Assembly (NCBI GenBank): GCA_001898825.1
Contig: MKVK01000057.1
Span: 1 to 42,241, forward strand
Direction of reading: 5' to 3'
Origin: Magnetospirillum sp. 64-120
GTDB lineage: Bacteria > Pseudomonadota > Alphaproteobacteria > Rhodospirillales > Magnetospirillaceae
Length of the DNA stretch: 42,241 bases
The translations under genes were made by a program, and so were the position numbers. Below the pieces are notes generated by a model that did no database searches, had not been told where the DNA came from, and was given only the letters and a program-made list of their open reading frames with translations. Positions 34,670-41,166 of this stretch are shown here, piece after piece. Position 1 is the first letter of the stretch, and each line of letters opens with the position of its first letter.

Positions 34670-35097
34670 CCAGCTTAGACCGACCCAAAACCCACCCGGA
34701 AACCCGACCGATGCCGATGCCCTCCAAGACAGCTACCCCGCCCGTCGCAACCGCTGGCGACCTGTTCATTGCCGGTGAAAAGGTGGATGGGCGCAGCCTC
34801 ACGGCCCGCCGCTACCGCGATCAGGTGAATGACCTGTGCCTTCAGCTTGGCGGCACGCTGTCACCCTCGGAAACCATGCTGGTGCGCCGGGCCGCTACCC
34901 TTGCCGTGCTGTGCGAGCGCGACGAATGCGCCATCGCCGCCGGGAAGGAGGTGGACGAAGAGAACTACCGCCGCAACGCTGCCGCACTGAAGGCCATGCT
35001 GATCAGCCTGGGTATGGCGAAGAAGTCTCGCGACGTGACCAAGGCCGATATGCGGATGTTCGATCAGCACGCGGCGGCGATCTTGGACATGGAATAG
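34666..35097 (+). CDS. Phage-type hypothetical protein, end of the capsid operon
   Basis: A 143-residue protein from a TTG codon overlapping the previous stop (TTGA); ATG 34711 is the alternative start. It contains AGDLFIAGEKVDGRSLTARR, YRDQVNDLCLQLGGTLSPSE, LVRRAATLAVLCERDECAIA and ALKAMLISLGMAKKSRDVT. This unnamed helical family recurs, as I recall it, near packaging genes in alphaproteobacterial prophages; a terminase small subunit is one possibility. It ends the plus-strand module. Confidence 0.68.
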   Translation: MTSLDRPKTHPETRPMPMPSKTATPPVATAGDLFIAGEKVDGRSLTARRYRDQVNDLCLQLGGTLSPSETMLVRRAATLAVLCERDECAIAAGKEVDEENYRRNAAALKAMLISLGMAKKSRDVTKADMRMFDQHAAAILDME

Positions 35098-35121
35098 GGC
35101 TTGCCCCGCCCCCGGGGAGGT

Positions 35122-35161
35122 GTTACATATCATCGCAACGAACATAGCGATGGGATGTAAC
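35122..35161. repeat. Inverted repeat before the serine recombinase
   Basis: GTTACATatCATCGC (35122-35136), 10 nt, GCGATGggATGTAAC (35147-35161). Both arms match except the central two bases. It ends 5 bp before the recombinase start. It could be the recombination half-site pair or an autoregulatory operator. Confidence 0.75.
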
Positions 35162-35165
35162 GGCC

Positions 35166-35846
35166 ATGACCCGCTTTGTCGCCTACTACCGCGTATCGAC
35201 CCAGAAGCAGGGCAACAGCGGTCTTGGCCTCGAAGCCCAAGAGGCCACCGTTGCCCGCTACCTCAAAGAGGGTGACGACTTGATTGCCCCGCCGTTCATC
35301 GAAGTCGAGAGCGGCAAGCGCACGGATCGCCCCGAGCTTCACAAGGCGTTGGCCCGCTGCCGCATCATGGGCGCTACCCTGATCGTGGCGAAGGTGGATC
35401 GCCTGACCCGTTCCGCCTCCTTCCTTGAAACCGTGCTGGCCTCCGGTGTGCCCGTGGTGTTCTGCGACCTGCCGGGCGTCACCGGCGCGGTTGGCGAGTT
35501 CATCCTTCGCCAGATGGCGAACATTGCCCAGCTTGAAGCCGGGCTGATTTCCGAGCGCACCAGGGCCGCGCTGAAGGCCAAGGTGGAACGGGATGGGCAG
35601 TGGGACCGCAAGGCCAAGCATCACCTGATCCCGGGCGCCGGGCAGGCCGTCGCCACGCAGGTTCGTCAGCAGCGAGCAGCGGCGCGGGCCTCGGATATCC
35701 TCTCTGTGATCCAAGAGCTTCAAGCCGCTGGTGCCGCCTCGCTGCGTGCCATCGCCGCCGAATTGAACGCCCGCGCCATCCCGACGCCCCGGGGTGGGGA
35801 GTGGTCCGCAGTGCAGGTGAAGCGGGTGCTTGATCGCGCCGCCTGA
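35166..35846 (+). CDS. Serine recombinase (resolvase/invertase family)
   Basis: A 226-residue recombinase. The N-terminal catalytic domain has the nucleophile in VAYYRVSTQKQGNSGLGLEA (S10 or so), then ALARCRIMGATLIVAKVDRLTRS, the conserved KxDRLxR motif, and GEFILRQMANIAQLEAGLISERTRAAL, the long dimer helix. The C-terminal end LRAIAAELNARAIPTPRGGEWSAVQVKRVL is a helix-turn-helix for DNA binding. It is separate from the tyrosine integrase, and may act on repeats around its own gene. Confidence 0.9.
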   Translation: MTRFVAYYRVSTQKQGNSGLGLEAQEATVARYLKEGDDLIAPPFIEVESGKRTDRPELHKALARCRIMGATLIVAKVDRLTRSASFLETVLASGVPVVFCDLPGVTGAVGEFILRQMANIAQLEAGLISERTRAALKAKVERDGQWDRKAKHHLIPGAGQAVATQVRQQRAAARASDILSVIQELQAAGAASLRAIAAELNARAIPTPRGGEWSAVQVKRVLDRAA

Positions 35847-35856
35847 TCCTTCCTCG

Positions 35857-35867
35857 CATCCCATCGC
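35857..35867 (+). repeat. Downstream inverted copy of the recombinase repeat
   Basis: CATCCCATCGC lies 10 bp after the recombinase stop and is the exact complement of 35147-35157 upstream. The pair flanks the recombinase gene in inverted orientation. Confidence 0.55.
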
Positions 35868-35871
35868 ATAG

Positions 35872-35905
35872 AAGCCCGTCAGGGACTCGCTGACGGGCTT
35901 TCTGC
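35872..35905 (+). terminator. Intrinsic terminator of the recombinase gene
   Basis: An 11-bp perfect stem AAGCCCGTCAG / CTGACGGGCTT with a 7-nt loop and a short TTTCT after it. The 216 bases that follow, to 36121, are GC-rich and hold no gene I can support. Confidence 0.75.
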
Positions 35906-36121
35906 TGTCTGCGCCAGGGTGATGGCTGCCGTCCTGCGAACGCCCGCCGGTGACTCGGAAACGCGCGCGGATGGGCATGGGATGGCTGGGGGTGCGGGTG
36001 CTCGGGTCGATGGGGCGGGATGGCGGCAGGGGCGGGGCGACCCCACCCCCATCGTTGCGATGCCACGACGGCGCGCCGCAGGGGGCGCCCCGGAATTGCG
36101 CGGCGCTCTCCCTGGGGCGCA

Positions 36122-36583
36122 TCAGCGCAACTGAAGCTCCTTCTGCCTACGCAGGATGTCTTCAAGAACCCTTTTTGTCACGTCGTTTGTCTGTGAGCTA
36201 GGGCTTTGAGTGGCATTTGGGTCCGCGAGGATGGCTTTTTTGCAATCTAGCACAGCAACAGGGTGGAGCTTCACTTTGATGTCTAGAATTGAAGTTGTGA
36301 ATTTTGCAATGAATGCATTTCGATTTTTGTCTGAAATTAACATTATGGCTTCGTCGTTGATAGGCTCCGCTGTTGAGAAGCAAAAAACTCCCATTTGCAT
36401 GGTGGTTTGGCTGGCAATGCTGAGGCCTGTGCTGCTGCGCAATATATTCGCTCGCCCAACTTCAAGAATTACCATCCCCTTCAGCTTATCGTGGTCGCCA
36501 AACATATCAAAACTATTGGCAGCTTTGCTGTCTACGGAAAATAAGGTGGCAGCCGTAGCAACTGAGAGCAAGAGCTTATTCAT
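36122..36583 (-). CDS. Secreted hypothetical protein (cargo)
   Basis: A 153-residue protein with a signal peptide (MNKLLLSVATAATLFSVDSKA, cleavage near KA-AN) and no match I can name. The mature part has KGMVILEVGRANILRSSTGL, FCFSTAEPINDEAIMLISDK, AKFTTSILDIKVKLHPVAVL and a charged helical end. GGGGA precedes the start. The base composition is clearly more AT-rich than the capsid genes, a sign of separate acquisition. It is the last of three minus-strand cargo genes. Confidence 0.65.
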   Translation of the reverse strand: MNKLLLSVATAATLFSVDSKAANSFDMFGDHDKLKGMVILEVGRANILRSSTGLSIASQTTMQMGVFCFSTAEPINDEAIMLISDKNRNAFIAKFTTSILDIKVKLHPVAVLDCKKAILADPNATQSPSSQTNDVTKRVLEDILRRQKELQLR

Positions 36584-36599
36584 CTGTCATCCCCAAAAA

Positions 36600-36989
36600 T
36601 TACTGCGGACGTGTCCACGACTCTAGCCAGCAATTCTTCTTCGGCGGCACCATGGCGTTGTCCGCGATCACATATGACCGGACCATTCCCCCGCGCTGCA
36701 TCAACGCAACATCGGTGGTATAGCCATTGCCGGTCAGGCCACCATTCCAGAACACGCGCACCACAGCGGACTTTTCGGCGGAATACATGGATGCCCCCTG
36801 CCATCGGTTCGCAACCACCTGGGCGGCCCGGAAGCGGCCCGTGGGGTGGTAGCACTTGATAACCGCCTCGCCGACTTCGCCGACCGACGCCAGAGAGATA
36901 TTCCGATCTTCTGGGGGCGTGCCAAACTCTGGGTTGCCGGAAAGGCTGCCAATCAGTTGTATGATGGCAAGTATGTTACTTGGGTCCAT
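36600..36989 (-). CDS. Hypothetical small protein (cargo)
   Basis: A 129-residue protein of unknown family. It starts MDPSNILAIIQLIGSLSGNP, with a short hydrophobic N-terminal helix, then beta-rich segments such as ASVGEVGEAVIKCYHPTGRF, SAEKSAVVRVFWNGGLTGNG and GGMVRSYVIADNAMVPPKKN. The start codon abuts the stop of the DUF7946-like gene, so the two are coupled, and it may work with it. Two cysteines are present. The gene is less AT-rich than its two neighbours. Confidence 0.65.
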   Translation of the reverse strand: MDPSNILAIIQLIGSLSGNPEFGTPPEDRNISLASVGEVGEAVIKCYHPTGRFRAAQVVANRWQGASMYSAEKSAVVRVFWNGGLTGNGYTTDVALMQRGGMVRSYVIADNAMVPPKKNCWLESWTRPQ

Positions 36990-38000
36990 TTAATCCACGT
37001 CGATTTCGATAATGTCTTCAAAAACGAGGTATTTAACTACCTTTCTCTTGTCCCTTACCATGTAAAATGACACGATAACGTTGTCCATTTTCATGGCATC
37101 AAGCACCGTGCCCCGGAGCCTGTTTTTTCGTGCTGCCGGAACCACAAACGAAATATCGCGTTTGAAGATGGGGGAGCGAAATTTTCCCCAGCCGTTACCC
37201 TTATCGAACCGTGTTATGTCACCGGCGAGCTGGGTGGGGAGCGGGTCTTCTTCGTGCCCTGTCAGACTTTCGACAGAGCGACGAGTCATTGAAGACATGG
37301 GTATTCTGCCATCCCCAACGGCAATTTCCAGGCGACCGGCAGAGCGAATAAGTGGCTTCCCCATTTCAGCCACTTGTGGCTGCGTCTTTGTTAATAGCTT
37401 CTCTTCTTGTTCGGCAGTAATTGCGGCAAGCTCGTCTGCATAAAGTTCAAGAACATCTTTCCGTCTTTCAGCGGCTGAAAGTTGGTGTCTGAGTTCACGA
37501 AGCTCTTGGATCAGAGCGTCGTCTGTTGATTTTTTCATATCTAAGGTTTTGTCTACGAGCTTCAGCGCCTGCGATGCGACGTCTGATTGAGCGAGGAAGC
37601 GCTTTGTCTCTTCTTTGGACTGTTTTGTCTTATTCCCCTCGACCTCGCGAATGATGTCGAGTGCTTTTGCTGCCGCGTCCTTGCCCGAAAAGAGTTTGTC
37701 CTTAACGTATGCAACCAAAACCCCCACGGGAACTTTGATTGCAGCCTCATGAATGGCTGGGCCGGCGATCGCTAAAACATCGAGTAGCCAGCTTGACTGC
37801 TGGGGTGTCGCGACCCTGTAGTCAACATTAACTCTCTCGTTGATCTTTCCAAGGACTTTTCCTGTCTGGCGAAAATGCTCAAGTGTATACAGGAAGCGCG
37901 ATGCGCCATACATGAACCGCGAAGTGTCGTAAAAGTTCAATTGATGCTCGTCAGCATCCCCGCCAACGAATTTGAACGAAATGACGACTTCAGGTTCCAT
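36990..38000 (-). CDS. DUF7946-like protein (cargo)
   Basis: A 336-residue protein starting MEPEVVISFKFVGGDADEHQ, with LNFYDTSRFMYGASRFLYTL. This N-terminal pattern (GGDAD.H.......D.SR...G..R) fits, as I recall, the DUF7946 group, found scattered in prophages and islands with no known function. A hydrophobic stretch (LLDVLAIAGPAIHEAAIKVP) precedes a long charged helix, and the C-terminal third is beta-rich with GWGKFRSPIFKRDISFVVPA. GGAGG lies before ATG 38000. The gene is AT-rich compared with the capsid module. A defence or host-interaction role is possible but unproven. Confidence 0.65.
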   Translation of the reverse strand: MEPEVVISFKFVGGDADEHQLNFYDTSRFMYGASRFLYTLEHFRQTGKVLGKINERVNVDYRVATPQQSSWLLDVLAIAGPAIHEAAIKVPVGVLVAYVKDKLFSGKDAAAKALDIIREVEGNKTKQSKEETKRFLAQSDVASQALKLVDKTLDMKKSTDDALIQELRELRHQLSAAERRKDVLELYADELAAITAEQEEKLLTKTQPQVAEMGKPLIRSAGRLEIAVGDGRIPMSSMTRRSVESLTGHEEDPLPTQLAGDITRFDKGNGWGKFRSPIFKRDISFVVPAARKNRLRGTVLDAMKMDNVIVSFYMVRDKRKVVKYLVFEDIIEIDVD

Positions 38001-38086
38001 GTCCCCCTCCAACCGCGTTTATCGTATTCTGCGCAACTCGGAGGAGAGTGGCAATCGGGGATTTTTAGGTGTGATGGCTTGCCGCT

Positions 38087-39877
38087 TCACGAATACAAGT
38101 GCGACAAGTCCAGCCCCGGGAAGCTGACGGCTTCCATCATGGCGACACGCATCTTCAGTTCGCCCTCGGGTAGGATGCCATAGCGCCCGGTCACGGTGGC
38201 GCCGGTGTGCCCGAACAAGCACTTGAACTGGTCATTAAGGTAGCCCGCCTGCCTCAGAGCGTCAGCAAGGCCATGCCGGAAGCTGTGGAAGTTCACGCTC
38301 TTGTCGTCCTTCACCCCGATATGGGTGACATAGCGGCCATACCAGCGGGACGGGTAGCCCGACATTTGCCCTCGGGCGTCGGGTTTGATTTCGGGGAACA
38401 GGCGCTTCTCGCCCCGCTTGGTCACGTCGGCGAGGTATTCGAGGAAGCCGCACTTGATCAACTCAGGATGCACCGGCACGACGCGCTGAGAACCCTTGGT
38501 CTTGGTGGTCTTCTTCACGTCGCCATCGCGGGCCGTCTCACGGGTGATGTGGAAAATCCATTGCCCGTCCTGTTGCCGCACGTCGGCAACGTATAGCTGA
38601 GCGATTTCCCCTAGGCGGGCGCCGGTGAAGAGGCCGATCAGGGGTATCCAGCGGCGCCAATCGTTGATGCGGAAGTTGCCGGGCAAACGGTCGTCCTCGT
38701 TGGATCGGGCGCCTGTGAAGACCGGGGACGTGAAAATGACCTTCAGTTGGTCGGTGGTGTATGGAAAGCGGGTCTGCTCGTCCTTGTCCAGGCGCAGATA
38801 AAGCCCGTCCAGCGGGTCGCCGTCGATGTAGTCGTTCCCCCGCAGCCATTCGCAGAAGCCGCCCATCGCGCTCAGATACTTGTTGATGGTCTTCTCGCTG
38901 ATCGGGGGCTTGCCTACTTCCTCGTTGGCCTTCAGCACTTCGCGGAAGTCCATGCCCTTGAACTGCTTTATCTCGGCAGCCTTTACGGGCCACGCGAACA
39001 GGGCCTTTTTCCAGTCGCGCACCGCCGCCTTGGTGATGACCGTGACCGGGGACGCCTCGCCAACGAACTCGGCAAACCGCTTCACGATCTTGCGGTTCGC
39101 ATCCTGGGTGTCGAGCGAAATTCCGCCGGGGTTCTCACGGCAGAACTGATCATACAATTCCATGATGCTCTCGCCGGGGAGGGCATAGACCACTTCCCGT
39201 TCCCCGGCAGGGGGCTTGATCAGTTCATCCGTGGGCTTGGCGCTGAAGTTGCCCTTGTCCATTTCGGCAGCCTGTTCCAGGGCTGCCAGTTGCGCCCGCT
39301 GAAGCCTGTGGCACAGGTCGCGATAGGCCGGGCTGCCCTTCTCGATGGTGAAGCCCTCCCGGCGGATAATGTCGTCTGCGGCCCATTCGATCAGCCCCGT
39401 CTCGCCGGTGGCAAGGTGCTTGCGGGCCTCCGTCATCTGGCATTCGCGGTTGAACCGGGAGTCCGCCGCAGCATCCCGCTTGGCGACGATTTCCGCGACC
39501 GGGGCGAAGTCATCGGCGGGAACCGCGCCGCTCTCGACGGCGGCGGCATACTCCCGGGCGTCGGCCATCACTTCGGCCTGTGTGGGCCATGCGGCGCGTT
39601 CCTGCCGGTGCTGATCCACCTCCGAGCGGTAGAAGTCATACGTCACCCGCTCAAGATCGTGGTCGGTCGCGGCGCGGCGCTGACGAAGCTCTTTGAACCA
39701 GGCCCGCCATTCGGCAACGATCCGGGCCTTCTCGTCCTTCGCCGTCTCCGGGTCGGTGGTGTTGCACGCCTTCCAAAGCTCGCGCTTGCCGATGACTTCG
39801 ATCAGGTCTTTCGGCACCCGAAGGCGGGCATGGTAGCGGCCTGAGTCTTCCCGGTGGATGTGGTTCGCAAGCGCCAT
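38087..39877 (-). CDS. int: Tyrosine-type site-specific integrase
   Basis: The integrase that inserts the element at tRNA-Gln. The 596-residue protein from ATG 39877 starts MALANHIHREDSGRYHARLR, the usual start of long proteobacterial integrases, with an N-terminal arm-binding domain and a SAM-like core-binding domain (about 240-370). The catalytic set is complete: R421 (FTGARLGEIAQL), K461 (TKTKGSQRVVPVHPEL), H531 and R534 (HSFRHGLADALR), H557 (LFGHTGATV) and Y566 (TGRYG). It lies 118 bp from attR and reads inward. An upstream in-frame ATG at 39979 would run into the att region and is less likely. Confidence 0.93.
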   Translation of the reverse strand: MALANHIHREDSGRYHARLRVPKDLIEVIGKRELWKACNTTDPETAKDEKARIVAEWRAWFKELRQRRAATDHDLERVTYDFYRSEVDQHRQERAAWPTQAEVMADAREYAAAVESGAVPADDFAPVAEIVAKRDAAADSRFNRECQMTEARKHLATGETGLIEWAADDIIRREGFTIEKGSPAYRDLCHRLQRAQLAALEQAAEMDKGNFSAKPTDELIKPPAGEREVVYALPGESIMELYDQFCRENPGGISLDTQDANRKIVKRFAEFVGEASPVTVITKAAVRDWKKALFAWPVKAAEIKQFKGMDFREVLKANEEVGKPPISEKTINKYLSAMGGFCEWLRGNDYIDGDPLDGLYLRLDKDEQTRFPYTTDQLKVIFTSPVFTGARSNEDDRLPGNFRINDWRRWIPLIGLFTGARLGEIAQLYVADVRQQDGQWIFHITRETARDGDVKKTTKTKGSQRVVPVHPELIKCGFLEYLADVTKRGEKRLFPEIKPDARGQMSGYPSRWYGRYVTHIGVKDDKSVNFHSFRHGLADALRQAGYLNDQFKCLFGHTGATVTGRYGILPEGELKMRVAMMEAVSFPGLDLSHLYS

Positions 39878-39899
39878 CTTGGACACCTGTGGAGAGGGT

Positions 39900-39925
39900 G
39901 TGTGTAGAAGGCGTGTGTAGAAGCG
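39900..39925 (+). repeat. Arm-type integrase sites, right copies
   Basis: GTGTGTAGAAG (39900-39910) and CGTGTGTAGAAGCG (39912-39925) lie in tandem between the integrase start and attR. The second is identical to the left-arm copy at 25056. Confidence 0.65.
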
Positions 39926-39994
39926 ATGGGGATAAAAGTCAAGGAATACTGCGGCTTCCAGTGTTTCTGCGGCTTTCAAAATAGCCTGCTGAGT

Positions 39995-40013
39995 ATCCTA
40001 GTCCCCCAGCCAA
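39995..40013 (+). repeat. attR core
   Basis: The second copy of the 19-bp core, ATCCTAGTCCCCCAGCCAA. Only the 3' end of a tRNA-Gln is here, without the rest of the tRNA, so it is the displaced end of the attachment site. Confidence 0.93.
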
Positions 40014-40134
40014 CTTCTACGGCATTATGTAGCAAGCTCACCAAGCAGGCGGGCCTTCATAGTGCAGCTACCATCCGTGACGACCGTATATCTCCGGTTG
40101 CTGAGACGTGCTCGATAGATGTAGCTTCCCGGCC

Positions 40135-40827
40135 ATGGAGACCGACCCTTCCCTTTTTGCCCGCATTTGGGAGTTCCTATGGGAAGTCCTCTCGGCATGG
40201 TTCGTCTTGGTCACGGGAGTTATTCTCGTGATCGAACAATTCCTAGAATTCATTCTTCCCAAGGAAACGTGGGAAAAAATTGATGCCGCGATACCAAAAG
40301 CAGAGCGCAAACGTTTGCTTCTTTTGCTATGTGCTGTTGCGTTTGTTTACGCGAGTTTCAGTGCCTACGACGACGTGAATAAGAGATTGCGGATCGCCCA
40401 AGAACGTAATCATCCCCCCACTGTACCTTTTGAAACGCCCCCATTACCGCTTTCGACTAAGGCGCTTACTTCCGAGCAAGCAAAAACGATCTCATCCCTG
40501 GCCGCTGAGAACCGGCTAAAAATAGGGAAACTATATTTTGCGCGGTATCTTCACAAAGATACGGTGATGTATTCTGAGGCGATTCTGGATGCCCTCAAGC
40601 GTTCCGGGTTGGATATCACGGAAGATGCGATCTCTCCAGATGACCCAAAGCAGACAGGCGTTATGGTCGCCTGTGACAATCCAGAGAAACTACCAGATAG
40701 CGCACTGGCGATTATGGATGTCTTCCGCAAGGCAGATATCGAAATAACGACAACAGAGATGTTATCTCAAGCAAGGAATAACGGGGCAAAGGGCTGCATC
40801 CTGTTCATTGGTCCCGACCCCTTTTAA
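40135..40827 (+). CDS. Membrane protein of unknown function
   Basis: A 230-residue protein with two membrane helices near the N-terminus (about 13-36, FLWEVLSAWFVLVTGVILVI; and about 58-77, LLLLLCAVAFVYASFSAY), then a soluble domain with KIGKLYFARYLHKDTVMYSE, GVMVACDNPEKLPDSALAIM and a terminal ILFIGPDPF. The alternating helix-strand C-terminus ending in a hydrophobic strand and GPxP looks like a small alpha/beta domain. I cannot name it. It is AT-rich, unlike the chromosome before it, and sits just outside attR. ATG at 40108 is an alternative start. Confidence 0.7.
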   Translation: METDPSLFARIWEFLWEVLSAWFVLVTGVILVIEQFLEFILPKETWEKIDAAIPKAERKRLLLLLCAVAFVYASFSAYDDVNKRLRIAQERNHPPTVPFETPPLPLSTKALTSEQAKTISSLAAENRLKIGKLYFARYLHKDTVMYSEAILDALKRSGLDITEDAISPDDPKQTGVMVACDNPEKLPDSALAIMDVFRKADIEITTTEMLSQARNNGAKGCILFIGPDPF

Positions 40828-41061
40828 TTAAGCGTCGTCAATTCTCACCACCTGCGCTCCCGCAACATGTAGAGCCGCTAAGAAGAACGCGGCCGTGAAG
40901 GCTCCCCGGCTGATCTTGTTGGAGATCGACGCCTTGGTTTCCTGGAAGCCGATGGCGTTCAGCCGGGCAGCCAGGTCGTCATAGGTCACGCCCTGGCGCT
41001 TTAGCTCTGCCTTGAGATATCGGCTCGCCCGCTCGGTCCAGTCCGGTTGCGTTATCATCAT
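40828..41061 (-). CDS. DUF6471 small HTH-like protein
   Basis: A 77-residue protein: WTERASRYLKAELKRQGVTY, DDLAARLNAIGFQETKASIS and NKISRGAFTAAFFLAALHVAGA. This is the DUF6471 signature, a helix-turn-helix-like domain. It is divergent from an IS1595-family transposase with a 105-bp control region, and is probably its regulator. Its stop directly abuts the end of the membrane-protein gene. Confidence 0.78.
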   Translation of the reverse strand: MMITQPDWTERASRYLKAELKRQGVTYDDLAARLNAIGFQETKASISNKISRGAFTAAFFLAALHVAGAQVVRIDDA

Positions 41062-41085
41062 AACCTCTCAAATCCGATGATGAGT

Positions 41086-41162
41086 TATCATATCTGATAG
41101 CTTTCGCATTGACAATCAGCACCGCTGAGATATCATATCTGAGAACTTTCTGGCAGATATGA
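41086..41162. promoter_or_regulatory. Control region of the DUF6471/transposase pair
   Basis: TATCATATCTGA occurs at 41086-41097 and 41131-41142, each followed by a near-identical end (TAGCTTTC / GAACTTTC). CAGATATGA (41154-41162) is an inverted copy of the TCATATCTG core. A strong promoter for the transposase is visible: TTGACA (41109-41114), 16 bp, TATCAT (41131-41136), with the second repeat lying over its -10. GTTAT-catc-ATAAC (41051-41064) lies within the DUF6471 start. Confidence 0.62.
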
Positions 41163-41166
41163 GACC

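Larger units (their letters stand above)
24977..40013. mobile_element. 15.0-kb integrated capsid-encoding element (satellite-like or reduced prophage)
   Basis: The limits are a perfect 19-bp direct repeat, one copy completing tRNA-Gln and the other at 39995. Inside are a tyrosine integrase beside the right end, small regulatory genes, terminase, portal, scaffold-like, major capsid and connector genes, a serine recombinase and AT-rich cargo. No tail, lysis or replication gene is recognisable, and no gene in it is visibly broken. The size and content match capsid-forming phage satellites better than a whole tailed phage, but a deleted prophage cannot be excluded. Confidence 0.88.

Noticed and set aside
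35906-36121. Short open frames in the gap after the recombinase terminator
   Set aside because: Proline/arginine-rich frames on both strands with no start signal and no family pattern; treated as non-coding.
25056-39925. CRISPR-like reading of the GTGTGTAGAAG repeats
   Set aside because: Only three copies, at the two ends of the element and without regular spacers; no cas gene. No CRISPR array is seen in the window.
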